Below the pieces are notes generated by a model. The model did no database searches. It was given only the letters and a program-made list of their open reading frames with translations, and had not been told where the DNA came from. This document shows positions 1 through 8,030 of a DNA stretch of 64,000 bases, one piece after another. The first letter of the stretch is position 1. The number at the start of each line of letters is the position of its first letter. Source of the stretch: Rhodocyclaceae bacterium (GTDB taxonomy: Bacteria; Pseudomonadota; Gammaproteobacteria; Burkholderiales; Rhodocyclaceae); the NCBI GenBank assembly GCA_018261935.1, contig JAGTRP010000019.1, forward strand, positions 1 to 64,000. The letters run 5' to 3'. Position numbers and translations under genes: made by a program.

Positions 1-96
1 GGACCCACCCCTTCCCTTCCCGAACAGGACCGTGAAACGAAAGCGCGCCGATGATAGTGAGCATCCCGCTCGCGAAAGTAGGTCACCGCCAGGCAC
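1..96 (+). rRNA. rrf: 5S ribosomal RNA, 3' part (cut by window edge)
   Basis: The first ~96 bases read as the 3' four-fifths of a bacterial 5S rRNA. They hold the conserved CCGAACAGG and GCGCCGATGATAGTG blocks and the closing GAAAGTAGGTC...GCCAGGC end. The 5' end and the rest of the rRNA operon lie outside the window. The exact 3' end is uncertain by a few bases. A strong hairpin terminator follows, so this is the distal end of an rrn operon. Confidence 0.93.
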
Positions 97-106
97 CCCT
101 TACCAG

Positions 107-138
107 AACCCCTGTCAGTACAGCTGACAGGGGTTTTT
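107..138 (+). terminator. Rho-independent terminator of the rRNA operon
   Basis: A perfect 12-bp stem (107-118 pairing with 124-135) has a 5-nt loop and runs into a T tract. It sits directly after 5S rRNA and upstream of msrA, so it closes the rrn transcript. Confidence 0.93.
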
Positions 139-177
139 GCGTTTGGCGGTTATCCCGCTGTCTGGAGGAGTTCGAAA

Positions 178-717
178 ATGGAAACAGCCGTGCTGGGCGG
201 CGGATGCTTCTGGTGCCTGGAAGCAGTGTTCGAGCAGATCCGGGGAGTTGAAGCGGTAGTCTCCGGATATTGTTGTGGCGTCACCACCCATCCGACTTAT
301 GCAGAGGTCTGCGAAGGAAATACCTGTCACGCAGAGGTCGTAAGCATCCGCTTCGACCCTGCGAGGATTTCATTTCGCGAAGTGCTGCAGGTTTTCTTCG
401 CCATTCATGATCCGACAAGCGTTAACCGGCAGGGCAACGACATCGGCACGCAATACCGCTCGATCATTGTTTGCCAGTCGCCGGATCAGGAGAGGGGGGC
501 CCATCGCCTTATCGGCGAATTGGCTGAGAAAAAGATTTGGGACAGTCCGATAGTCACCCAGGTCGTGGCGGCGCAACCCTTCTACCCGGCCGAGAAGTAT
601 CACCAACAGTACTTCCGCAACAATCCAGGCCAGGGCTATTGTGCCTTTGTCGTGAGTCCCAAGGTCGCAAAGTTCCGGAAAGAGTTTGCGGAGTTGTTAA
701 AGCCTGAATGCCTCTAA
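178..717 (+). CDS. msrA: Peptide methionine-S-sulfoxide reductase MsrA
   Basis: The 179-aa protein has the usual MsrA length. It reduces methionine-S-sulfoxide in proteins, using a catalytic cysteine recycled by thioredoxin. The hallmark GCFWC motif is at residues 9-13 with catalytic Cys10. The later blocks HPTYAEVC, FFAIHDPTSVNRQGNDIGTQ and EKYHQQY are the conserved substrate-pocket and fold elements. A GGAG Shine-Dalgarno lies about 10 nt before the ATG. It stands alone after the rRNA terminator and converges with the hydrolase gene, overlapping its stop by 4 nt. Confidence 0.95.
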   Translation: METAVLGGGCFWCLEAVFEQIRGVEAVVSGYCCGVTTHPTYAEVCEGNTCHAEVVSIRFDPARISFREVLQVFFAIHDPTSVNRQGNDIGTQYRSIIVCQSPDQERGAHRLIGELAEKKIWDSPIVTQVVAAQPFYPAEKYHQQYFRNNPGQGYCAFVVSPKVAKFRKEFAELLKPECL

Positions 718-1544
718 GCCGCGATGAAAGCCATCAAGTCCCGGGCAAAGCGCTCCCGCTGCCAAAGGTGGGGAGAGTGATCCGCGCCCTCATAGATATG
801 GAGGGCAGCGTTCGGGAGACGGCTGGCAACGTAATGGGCGGTATCGATAGGGTAGAAGTTGCTCTCGGCGCCGTAGACAAGCATCGCCGGGATTGCGATC
901 TGCTCCAGTACCCCGCGATAATCCGCCTCCGTCAAGCTTCTCCAGCAGGTGATCAGGGGGGCGGCGTCGAGGCTGCCGAGTTGATCCCGTGATTTCTGCC
1001 ATCCGGGGGCGTTGGCTTGGTACTTTTCTTTCGCGCGGGCGTTGCGGCCGAAGGCGGCCAGTCGCAGGACGGCCTCCGGGAAATCTTCATTCAGCCTGGT
1101 GAGAAAGGCTTCTGATGCCTGCCGATCGAAGTCGCCGTATATGCCATGGCGCCAGGAATCATCGGTGAGGAGTTTGGGAGACTGGTCGATGAAGCAAACC
1201 TTGCCCAAGCGGGTCGTGCCGAAGTCCTGAATGTATTGCCAGAGGGTCAGGGCTCCCATGGAATGACCAACTACCGTCACATCGGTCAAATGGCAATGGT
1301 CGAAAAGGTTCTGGAGATCTCGAGCCATCCGCTGGACCGTCGGTGGCGTGTCGGTTGCGAGGGCGTGGCCACCATGGCCGCGGGCATCCCAACGCAGGAT
1401 GCGATGGTGAGGATTGAGTTGGGCGAGAAAAGGAGACCAGTCCCGGTGACTGGCACTCCAGCCGTGCAGCATGACAACTGGCGATCCTTCCCCGGAAATG
1501 TAAACGAGGATCTTTTCGCCGTCGTCGGCCAGAAAGTGAGACAT
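714..1544 (-). CDS. Alpha/beta-fold hydrolase
   Basis: This is a 276-aa alpha/beta hydrolase, probably an esterase or lipase of unknown substrate. The oxyanion region VVMLHGWSASHRDW is near residues 23-36. The nucleophile elbow GHSMG places Ser at residue 95, and a GADHS block near the C-terminus supplies the catalytic His. The frame stays open further upstream to 1694, but that would run into the divergent MBL gene. The ATG at 1544 gives the canonical family start (MSHFLADDGEKI), leaving a 69-bp divergent promoter region. Confidence 0.85.
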   Translation of the reverse strand: MSHFLADDGEKILVYISGEGSPVVMLHGWSASHRDWSPFLAQLNPHHRILRWDARGHGGHALATDTPPTVQRMARDLQNLFDHCHLTDVTVVGHSMGALTLWQYIQDFGTTRLGKVCFIDQSPKLLTDDSWRHGIYGDFDRQASEAFLTRLNEDFPEAVLRLAAFGRNARAKEKYQANAPGWQKSRDQLGSLDAAPLITCWRSLTEADYRGVLEQIAIPAMLVYGAESNFYPIDTAHYVASRLPNAALHIYEGADHSPHLWQRERFARDLMAFIAA

Positions 1545-1613
1545 GGTGCGGGAGTAGGCTCGATGGAGCCTGCCAGTATAATTCGGCGGCCATAGCAACG
1601 GAGAGCCTGAAAA

Positions 1614-2564
1614 ATGTTCGACTGGAGAGATTACGGGAACGGTATCGTCGCTTTCGACGCCGATTACGTCCGACCTGGCCTCGCGGCCATCCACGTGGTG
1701 GTCGAGAACGGGCGGGTAGCCATTATCGACACGGGAAGCAAGGACTCTCTTCCGAATACATTCGCGGCCCTCAAGCGCCTGGGGCTGTCAGAAAATGCGG
1801 TGGATTATGTCATCCTGACCCATATCCATCTTGATCATGCCGGCGGTGCCGGCGCCATGATGCGCGCCTTTCCGAATGCGAGGCTGGTTGTGCACCCGAG
1901 GGGCGCCCGCCACATGGCGGAGCCGTCCAAGCTGGTGGCCGGCGTTTGCGCGGTCTACGGCAAGGAATATGTCGATCGGGTCTACGGCGAAATACTCCCC
2001 GTCGCCGCCGACCGTATTATCGAAGCGCCTCACGAGCATGTCGTTTCCCTGGCGGGGCGGGAATTGCTCTGTCTCGATACGCCGGGGCATGCCCGCCACC
2101 ATATCTGCATCGTGGACAGGCAGACCGGAGGCATCTTCAGCGGTGACATGTTCGGGCTTTCCTACAGGGAATTGGATGTCGATGGTCGCCAATTCATTTT
2201 CCCGACCACGACGCCGTCCCAGTTCGAGCCGGAGGCCATGGGGCGGTCCATCGACCTGCTACTGGGATTCCAGCCGGAAGCAATCTACCTGACCCATTAC
2301 AGCCGCGTGGATCATATTCCGCAGTTGGGAAGGGATCTGCATCGGCGGCTCGATGCCCACGTCGAGATCGCGCTACGCGAGAAAAATGCCGGCCCCGAGC
2401 GCCATGGGCGCATCCGGTTTGGCCTCACACGCTACTTGGTTGAAGAGGTGCGTCAGCATGGCTGCACGCTTCCTGAAGGCCAAGTGATAGATCTCTGGAG
2501 CACCGACCTCGAGTTGAACGCCCAGGGCCTGGGCGTCTGGCTGGATACCCTGGACGCGGCCTGA
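1614..2564 (+). CDS. MBL-fold metallo-hydrolase
   Basis: The 316-aa metallo-beta-lactamase-fold protein carries THIHLDHAGG (His70, His72, Asp74, His75). Downstream are DTPGHARHH, a FSGDMFG aspartate and an LTHYS histidine, so the whole dinuclear metal site is present. The C-terminal ~90 residues (from about 225) are a helical extension seen in a subgroup of uncharacterised hydrolases. Substrate cannot be told from sequence. The start sits about 70 bp from the divergent hydrolase, and it ends 8 bp before the convergent tcdA. Confidence 0.85.
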   Translation: MFDWRDYGNGIVAFDADYVRPGLAAIHVVVENGRVAIIDTGSKDSLPNTFAALKRLGLSENAVDYVILTHIHLDHAGGAGAMMRAFPNARLVVHPRGARHMAEPSKLVAGVCAVYGKEYVDRVYGEILPVAADRIIEAPHEHVVSLAGRELLCLDTPGHARHHICIVDRQTGGIFSGDMFGLSYRELDVDGRQFIFPTTTPSQFEPEAMGRSIDLLLGFQPEAIYLTHYSRVDHIPQLGRDLHRRLDAHVEIALREKNAGPERHGRIRFGLTRYLVEEVRQHGCTLPEGQVIDLWSTDLELNAQGLGVWLDTLDAA

Positions 2565-2572
2565 GCCCTATA

Positions 2573-3337
2573 TCAGCGAAGCGCGATCAAGCGGAGCACG
2601 TGAGCGGCGGCGGTCATGCCGAAGACCGATGTGACGCACACCGACGAGCCGAAGCCGGCACAATTCAGTCCCGTCGGGCCGCTGTCGGTAGCGCACACGG
2701 CCCCGCTTTCCGGATAGCGCAGGGGCTCGGTGGAATAGACGGCAGGAACGCCGAATTTCTTCTTTCCGTCCCGCGGAAAGCCGTATTCCCGCCGCAGCAG
2801 CGAACGCATCTTGGCAAGCAGGGGGTCCTGCACGGTCTGGGAAAGATCGGCTAGGCCTATCTGCGTCGGATCAATCTGTCCGCCGGCGGCGCCGGCGGTG
2901 ACGATCGGAATCCGATGCCGCCGGCAGTGGGCGGCCATTGCGGCCTTCACCCGCACTTGGTCAATAGCATCGATCACGGCAGCGAAGGGGCCGGCCAGCA
3001 TCTGGGCGACGTTCTCCGGGGTGACGAACTCCTCGATGGTGGTGACCCGGCAATCCGGATTGATGGCGGCGATCCGCTCGGCCATAGCATCCACCTTGGC
3101 CATGCCGTAGATGTCTCCCAGGGCATGAATCTGCCGGTTGGTATTGGACTCCGCCACCATATCGAGATCGATCAGGGTCACCGCGCCTACGCCCGAGCGA
3201 GCCAGCGCTTCAGCTGCCCAGGAGCCGACCCCGCCGATGCCGACCACGCAAACATGGGCTTCCCGCAGCCGGGCGGCGCCGTCCTCGCCGTAAAGCCTTG
3301 CCACGCCGCCGAAGCGGCGCTCCTTGTCCACCGCCAT
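2573..3337 (-). CDS. tcdA: tRNA threonylcarbamoyladenosine dehydratase TcdA (CsdL/YgdL)
   Basis: The 254-aa E1-like ThiF/MoeB-superfamily enzyme cyclises t6A37 of tRNAs to ct6A. It has the nucleotide-binding GIGGVGSWAAEALARSG stretch, the adenylation residues DxDxVxxSNxNRQ (as DLDMVAESNTNRQ) and the family block CATDSGPTGLNCAGFGSSV near the C-terminus. The upstream in-frame extension overlaps the HD-GYP gene. The ATG at 3337 shares a base with that gene's stop (TGATG), so the two are translationally coupled. Confidence 0.93.
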   Translation of the reverse strand: MAVDKERRFGGVARLYGEDGAARLREAHVCVVGIGGVGSWAAEALARSGVGAVTLIDLDMVAESNTNRQIHALGDIYGMAKVDAMAERIAAINPDCRVTTIEEFVTPENVAQMLAGPFAAVIDAIDQVRVKAAMAAHCRRHRIPIVTAGAAGGQIDPTQIGLADLSQTVQDPLLAKMRSLLRREYGFPRDGKKKFGVPAVYSTEPLRYPESGAVCATDSGPTGLNCAGFGSSVCVTSVFGMTAAAHVLRLIALR

Positions 3338-4440
3338 CACGCTTCGACCGTACGTCGGATCACCGCATTGAACGGGCCAATCCACTCGGGGGCGAACTGA
3401 TTGTCGCAGGCATTGATTTCGGCGATCGCTCGCAGTACCGAACGATTCCTGCCGCGATGAATGTGCTTGAGCATAACCGCCTCGAAGGCATCCACGATGG
3501 CCAATATCTTGGCTCCGGCGCAAATCTTGTCCGCAGCCAGCCCGTTGGGATAACCGCCGCCGTCCGGCATTTCGTGATGTTGGGCGACCATCTCGGCAGC
3601 GGCCTCCCAGCCCGGGATGCGGGACAAGAGGCCCGCGCCATAGCCGGGATGGCTGCGCAGGGCTTCCTTGTCTTCGGCGGTCATGCGCCCCACCTTCAGC
3701 CAGGTAGGCTCGGGCAGGAACATCATGCCTAAGTCGTGCATATAGACCGCCGCCTCCAGTTGCACCGGATCCACCAGGGAGCGGGCCGCCTTGTTGGTCT
3801 CCAGCGCCAGGCGCAGGATGCGCATGGTCCGCCCTTTGAAAAGGGGCGACCGGCTTTCGAATTGCAGCGCTACCGAGCGGAAGAATTGCAGATCGCCGAC
3901 AGCCGCCACCCGATTTTCCGCCGGTGGCGTGACCTTTGGCGCCTTGGTGGATAGATTGGCGAGAACGGGCGGGAATCCAGTTACGGCTTCGATCAGGTCC
4001 TTGCTCAGGTCGTCCATGTGATCGGTGGCGGCAATGGCCATCCTCTCCAGCCCCTGGATGAGGGGGAGCAGGCGTAGATTCTCCAGGGATTTATGCCCGA
4101 GAATGCCGTCGGTTGCGAGTTCCAGGCGGTCGATGGCGAGCAGGATGGACTCGGCTAGCAGGTCGGAAATGACGATCTCGCCTTCACGCAGTCGGGCAAG
4201 GATCGATTCGATGGGATGGGCGACGGCTACCGCCAGTTCGAACTTGCAGAGAGCGGCATCTCCCTTGATGTTGTGAATGGCACGGAAGAGATCTGCCACC
4301 ACCTCGCGATCGCCAGGGGCCTTCTTCAGGCGGGCCACATCCCGTTCCACCTCGGGGGCGCGGTCGCTCAGTATGTCGGCAAACTCCTCCAGCGCATCGC
4401 GATCCTGGATGACGGGGGCGATGATGGAGCGGATATCCAT
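3337..4440 (-). CDS. Hpt-like / HD-GYP domain fusion protein
   Basis: This 367-aa protein joins two signalling modules. The N-terminal ~110 residues look like a histidine phosphotransfer bundle with AIHNIKGDA. The C-terminal half (about 190-360) is an HD-GYP-like domain with YMHDLGMMF in place of HDxGK and QHHEMPDGGGYPNGL for the HHE...GYP block. HD-GYP domains hydrolyse cyclic di-GMP; here GGGYP is kept, but the metal-site Lys of HDxGK is Met, so activity is uncertain. It is transcribed with tcdA and is divergent from ispB. Function is inferred from domains only. Confidence 0.8.
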   Translation of the reverse strand: MDIRSIIAPVIQDRDALEEFADILSDRAPEVERDVARLKKAPGDREVVADLFRAIHNIKGDAALCKFELAVAVAHPIESILARLREGEIVISDLLAESILLAIDRLELATDGILGHKSLENLRLLPLIQGLERMAIAATDHMDDLSKDLIEAVTGFPPVLANLSTKAPKVTPPAENRVAAVGDLQFFRSVALQFESRSPLFKGRTMRILRLALETNKAARSLVDPVQLEAAVYMHDLGMMFLPEPTWLKVGRMTAEDKEALRSHPGYGAGLLSRIPGWEAAAEMVAQHHEMPDGGGYPNGLAADKICAGAKILAIVDAFEAVMLKHIHRGRNRSVLRAIAEINACDNQFAPEWIGPFNAVIRRTVEA

Positions 4441-4562
4441 GGCAGTCTCCCTAAAACGTTTCCAAAACGGGCAGTTTAGCCCAAAGCCTGTCCGATCTGG
4501 CGGCCTTGACGCTGATACGGCCGACGCCTAAGATTCGACGCTTTATCAAAATCCTACTCGCC

Positions 4563-5531
4563 GTGACGCTCGAACAGCTCTATGCCCTGATCGGGGGCGA
4601 CATGAAGGCCGTAGACGCTGTCATCCGCGCCCGTCTCCACTCCGATGTCGTGCTCGTCCGCCAAGTGGCGGAATACATCATCAACAGTGGTGGGAAGCGC
4701 ATGCGCCCTGCGCTGGTGCTGCTTGCTGCCGGCGCTCTCGGCTATCGGGGGACGCATCATCACGAAATGGCGGCCGTGGTGGAATTCATCCATACGGCTA
4801 CCCTGTTGCACGATGATGTGGTGGACGAGTCAGCCTTGCGGCGTGGACGCGACACCGCCAACGCCATGTTCGGCAACGCCGCCAGCGTACTAGTCGGTGA
4901 CTTCCTCTATTCCCGGGCTTTTCAGATGATGGTGGCGGTGGACGACATGCGTGTCATGCGGGTCCTGTCCGACGCCACCAACGTCATCGCCGAAGGCGAA
5001 GTGCTGCAATTAATGAACTGCCACGACGCCGATGTGGACGAGGAACGCTACCTGCAGGTCATCCGCTACAAGACGGCCAAGCTGTTCGAAGCGGCCGCAC
5101 AACTGGGCGCCATCCTTGGCAAGGCGACGCCTGAAGTGGAGCGCGCCCTGGCTGCCTACGGGATGCACCTTGGCACCGCTTTCCAGCTTGTGGACGACGT
5201 CCTCGACTACTCGGGCCAGGAAGTGGACACCGGCAAACACCTGGGCGACGACCTAGCCGAAGGCAAACCGACGCTGCCCCTGATCTATGTCATGCAGCAT
5301 GGCACGCCGGGCGAGGCTGCCTGCGTCCGCCGGGCCATCGAGCAAGGAGGACGGGAGGATTTCCCTGCGGTCCTGGCGGCAATCCGGAATTCCGGCGCCC
5401 TAAATCATGCCCGCAAGCAGGCCGAACAGGAAGCTGCGAAAGCACGTGAAGCAATTCGATGCCTGGGGGATTCAAATTATCGAGAAGCTCTGCTACAATT
5501 GACGTCTTTCGCGGTTGAGAGAAATCACTGA
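4563..5531 (+). CDS. ispB: Octaprenyl diphosphate synthase (trans-isoprenyl diphosphate synthase)
   Basis: The enzyme extends FPP with IPP to the long side-chain precursor of ubiquinone or menaquinone. GGKRMRP is at 43-49, the first Asp-rich motif DDVVD at 84-88 and the second DDVLD at 211-215. I chose the GTG at 4563 (322 aa) because homologues start within about 12 residues of GDMKAVDAVIR. The frame is open to an ATG at 4506, but that 19-residue extension looks non-conserved. No strong Shine-Dalgarno is seen. tRNA-Pro follows immediately. Confidence 0.93.
   Translation: MTLEQLYALIGGDMKAVDAVIRARLHSDVVLVRQVAEYIINSGGKRMRPALVLLAAGALGYRGTHHHEMAAVVEFIHTATLLHDDVVDESALRRGRDTANAMFGNAASVLVGDFLYSRAFQMMVAVDDMRVMRVLSDATNVIAEGEVLQLMNCHDADVDEERYLQVIRYKTAKLFEAAAQLGAILGKATPEVERALAAYGMHLGTAFQLVDDVLDYSGQEVDTGKHLGDDLAEGKPTLPLIYVMQHGTPGEAACVRRAIEQGGREDFPAVLAAIRNSGALNHARKQAEQEAAKAREAIRCLGDSNYREALLQLTSFAVERNH
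5471..5499 (+). promoter_or_regulatory. Probable sigma-70 promoter of tRNA-Pro
   Basis: TTCAAA (5471-5476) and TACAAT (5494-5499) are separated by 17 bp inside the 3' end of ispB. A transcript from here would have a ~40-nt leader before tRNA-Pro. Confidence 0.55.
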
Positions 5532-5547
5532 TTCTCTCCAAGCGCAT

Positions 5548-5624
5548 CGGAGTGTAGCTCAGCCTGGTAGAGCACTGCGTTCGGGACGCAGGGGTCGCAT
5601 GTTCGAATCATGTCACTCCGACCA
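5548..5624 (+). tRNA. tRNA-Pro (anticodon CGG)
   Basis: A 77-nt cloverleaf. The acceptor CGGAGTG pairs with CACTCCG and is followed by ACCA. The D-arm contains TAGCTCAGCCTGGTAGAGCA. The anticodon stem CTGCG/CGCAG encloses TTCGGGA, placing CGG at 34-36. The T-arm has GTTCGAATC and the CCA end is encoded. Confidence 0.96.
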
Positions 5625-5633
5625 ATGAATTTC

Positions 5634-5660
5634 AAAAAGCCCTGGTTTCCAGGGCTTTTT
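5634..5660 (+). terminator. Terminator after tRNA-Pro
   Basis: A perfect 12-bp stem (5634-5645 with 5649-5660) has a 3-nt loop and ends in a T run. It is A-rich on the 5' side and T-rich on the 3' side, so it can work in both directions. Confidence 0.92.
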
Positions 5661-5792
5661 TGTTTTCCGGATGATTTTTGTCTTGCAATCGGCGATTGTA
5701 TGTCGCTCGTGCCGGACGTGCTGTCTGTCCCGTCGACTCCGATTTCCCGTCCGGAAGTGCAACTCGGCGACGTGGGCAATTAGCCGGAGAAA

Positions 5793-5966
5793 TCAGTGCA
5801 TCGACTGACGCAATTCCAGTTGCCGTTTCAGATCGGCAAGGCAAGGGGCGACGGCTTCCAAGAAAAAAGCTGGGCCGGCACCCAGGGTGCCGGCACCAGT
5901 GCCCTGCACTTTGGCGTTGGAAACCGCGGTGCTGTGCGCAATGCTATTGTTGTTCGTGTTCTTCAT
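5793..5966 (-). CDS. Small hypothetical protein, 57 aa
   Basis: A minus-strand reading frame begins ATG-AAG-AAC-ACG and encodes MKNTNNNSIAHSTAVSNAKV..., ending LELRQSMH. A well-placed Shine-Dalgarno AGAGGA (5973-5978) lies 6 nt before the ATG. The N-terminus is Asn/Ser-rich and the middle Gly/Ala-rich (GTGAGTLGAGPAFFLEAV). The C-terminus is a short charged helix. No family is recognised. It sits in an otherwise empty 570-bp gap, with an inverted repeat about 60-100 bp upstream of its start. The RBS and compositional pattern are the only support for coding. Confidence 0.45.
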   Translation of the reverse strand: MKNTNNNSIAHSTAVSNAKVQGTGAGTLGAGPAFFLEAVAPCLADLKRQLELRQSMH

Positions 5967-6020
5967 GTGTTTTCCTCTGGTGAGGTGCGAGATTCTCTGC
6001 GATCCAGGGAAAAATATGCA

Positions 6021-6061
6021 TTAGGGGAACACTGTATTTATGGATGGGGAATATCCCCTAA
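6021..6061. repeat. Inverted repeat TTAGGGGA...TCCCCTAA, possible operator
   Basis: TTAGGGGA at 6021-6028 is mirrored by TCCCCTAA at 6054-6061. A tighter inverted repeat, GGGGA-ATA-TCCCC, is nested at 6046-6058. It lies in the gap upstream of the small minus-strand ORF (5793-5966) and of the pil operon. It could be an operator for either. No regulator is identified. Confidence 0.4.
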
Positions 6062-6195
6062 GGCCGGAATGGCGCTCGGCCAGGCATGCCGGCATCTCCG
6101 TCCCGCCGGGGGCTGCATCGTAGTTGGAGGCGAAAGGGCTTGGATCGTCTCGCTTTCTTCGGCATCATGGTGCGTTGGAATCGGGGATTGAAACC

Positions 6196-6423
6196 GTGCT
6201 CAAGTATCTTCTTCTAATCGTGCTTGCGGTCATCGTGTGGCGGGTCTGGCAAAGACGTGGTCGCTCTCCTGCCGACCTGCCCCAGCGGGAAATGCCTCCC
6301 GAACGCATGGTGGCTTGTGCCCGCTGCGGCGTTCATTTACCCGAGAACGAAGGTCTTGCCGCAGGCGACCGCCATTATTGCTGCGAGGCTCACCGCCAGG
6401 CGGGGCCCTCGGCGTCGCCATGA
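6196..6423 (+). CDS. PP0621-family small membrane-anchored protein
   Basis: This is 75 aa from a GTG start at 6196 (VLKYLLLIVLAVIVWRVWQ). It has one N-terminal membrane segment, then a cytoplasmic tail with four cysteines (ACARCGVHLPENEG and HYCCEAH) resembling a small zinc ribbon. The family is commonly found just upstream of pilS in beta- and gammaproteobacteria. Here the stop overlaps the pilS start (ATGA), so it is the first gene of the pilS-pilR-ampD set. Its role is unknown. The longer frame from 6124 lacks conservation. Confidence 0.75.
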   Translation: MLKYLLLIVLAVIVWRVWQRRGRSPADLPQREMPPERMVACARCGVHLPENEGLAAGDRHYCCEAHRQAGPSASP

Positions 6424-8030
6424 CCGGCTGGCTCTCCTCCACTTGGGAGCCGAACTGGCGATCGTTCCAGTACTTCAATCTGTACCGGCTCATCGTTGCC
6501 GCCCTTTTGGTAGGGATGAGCACCCTCTCCCAGGGGTGGCTGCTGCCCTTCCGTCTGGGCCATCCCGTGCTGTTCGATTCGGTGGGCGTCTCCTACGTCC
6601 TGGCTGCCGGCGCCGGTGCCATCTTGTCGGTGCGTTGGCATCGGCATTTCAACCTGCAGTTGTCATTCCAGGTGCTGGCCGATGTAGTGGCGATGACTCT
6701 GCTCATGTATGCCGCCGGCGGGTTGTCGAGCGGCCTCGGCGTCTTGCTGCTGGTCTCCCTGGCGGCTGCCAGCCTGGTCGGGCGGGGGCAACTTGTCCTG
6801 TTCTATGCGGCGTTCGCCACGCTGGCGGTGCTGATGATGCAGATCTTCAGTGTCGTGAGCCACGAAATCGAGATAACCAGCATCGTCCAGGCAGGCTTCC
6901 TGTCCGCCGGCTTTTTCGCCACGGCGATCCTGGCCCGTCTCCTGGGGCAGCGCATGATGCTCCAGGAGGAATTGGCCCGGCAGAGTGGGATCGCCCTGGA
7001 GAACCAGACCCGGATCAGCCAGCGCATCATCGAACGCATGCCGGGTGGCGTCCTGATTGCGGGCAGCGAAGGCGGTGTGCACCGCTGTAATCCAGTGGCG
7101 GAAGCCATGCTGGGGCCCGCGGCCCGGGCGGGAAGTCGCCTGGCCGACTTTTCGCCGGCTCTGGTGGAAGCTTTCGCCGCCTGGCTGGAGGGGGCTGTCG
7201 AGGATTCGGTGGACTTTGCCGGCGACCATGGGCGGGAACTGCGGGCCCGGTTCGAGTCCACAGAAAGCAGCGACGGCGAGGTCCTGGTCTTTCTCGAAGA
7301 TGTGGGGCGCATCAAGGAACGGGCCCAGCAACTCAAACTCGCCTCCCTGGGGCGGCTGACTGCCAGCATCGCCCATGAGATCCGTAATCCCCTGGCCGCC
7401 ATCAGCCATGCCAGCGACCTGCTGCGGGAAGAGCAGCGGGGACAGATGCAGGAACGCCTGCTCCGTATCCTCGGCGACAACGTCCATCGCCTTGACCGCA
7501 TCGTGCGGGATGTCCTGGAACTGGGCCGCAGCGACCGGGTCCATGCCGAGCATCTGCGCCTGGACCAGTTCGTCAGGGATTTCGCTGCCGAATTCGTGGC
7601 GGCGGAGCTTTCCGATCCGGCAGTGGTTCGGGTCGATGCCGGCGAACCCGTGGAATTCTGCTTCGATCGTTCCCACCTTCATCAGGTGCTGTGGAACCTG
7701 ACCGGCAACGCAGTCCGCCATTGCCGGGGAGGGGCTGGCAGCGTGCACCTGCTGGTCTCTGCCGCGAAGGGCTCGGGGCGCGTAGAATTACACGTGATCG
7801 ACGACGGCCCCGGCGTGCCGGAGGCTATCCGGGGGCAGGTCTTCGAGCCGTTTTTCACTACCCACCATAAGGGTACCGGGCTTGGGTTGTTCATCGCCCG
7901 GGAGCTGTGCGAAGCCAACGGCGCCAGCCTGGAACTGGGGCCAACGGCGGGTTGTGGCCATTTCATTCTTGCCGGGAGAAACAATCGGTGTCAAACCCAA
8001 GACCGGAGCGTCGTGCCCGCGGTGAATTGA
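6420..8030 (+). CDS. pilS: Sensor histidine kinase PilS (type IV pilus regulation)
   Basis: The 536-aa inner-membrane kinase has about six hydrophobic segments in residues 20-175. A PAS-like region (about 196-300) follows, then a dimerisation H-box with SIAHEIRNPLAAISH (phospho-acceptor His319). The ATPase domain has the N-box NLTGNAVRH, DDGPGVP and TGLGLFIARELCEANG. It phosphorylates PilR, which drives pilin transcription with sigma-54. Start 6420 overlaps the upstream gene by 4 nt; the pilR start lies inside its 3' end. Confidence 0.93.
   Translation: MTGWLSSTWEPNWRSFQYFNLYRLIVAALLVGMSTLSQGWLLPFRLGHPVLFDSVGVSYVLAAGAGAILSVRWHRHFNLQLSFQVLADVVAMTLLMYAAGGLSSGLGVLLLVSLAAASLVGRGQLVLFYAAFATLAVLMMQIFSVVSHEIEITSIVQAGFLSAGFFATAILARLLGQRMMLQEELARQSGIALENQTRISQRIIERMPGGVLIAGSEGGVHRCNPVAEAMLGPAARAGSRLADFSPALVEAFAAWLEGAVEDSVDFAGDHGRELRARFESTESSDGEVLVFLEDVGRIKERAQQLKLASLGRLTASIAHEIRNPLAAISHASDLLREEQRGQMQERLLRILGDNVHRLDRIVRDVLELGRSDRVHAEHLRLDQFVRDFAAEFVAAELSDPAVVRVDAGEPVEFCFDRSHLHQVLWNLTGNAVRHCRGGAGSVHLLVSAAKGSGRVELHVIDDGPGVPEAIRGQVFEPFFTTHHKGTGLGLFIARELCEANGASLELGPTAGCGHFILAGRNNRCQTQDRSVVPAVN

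Noticed and set aside
5796-6191. 131-aa plus-strand ORF after tRNA-Pro
   Set aside because: No ribosome-binding site and random composition; the opposite strand holds a better small ORF.
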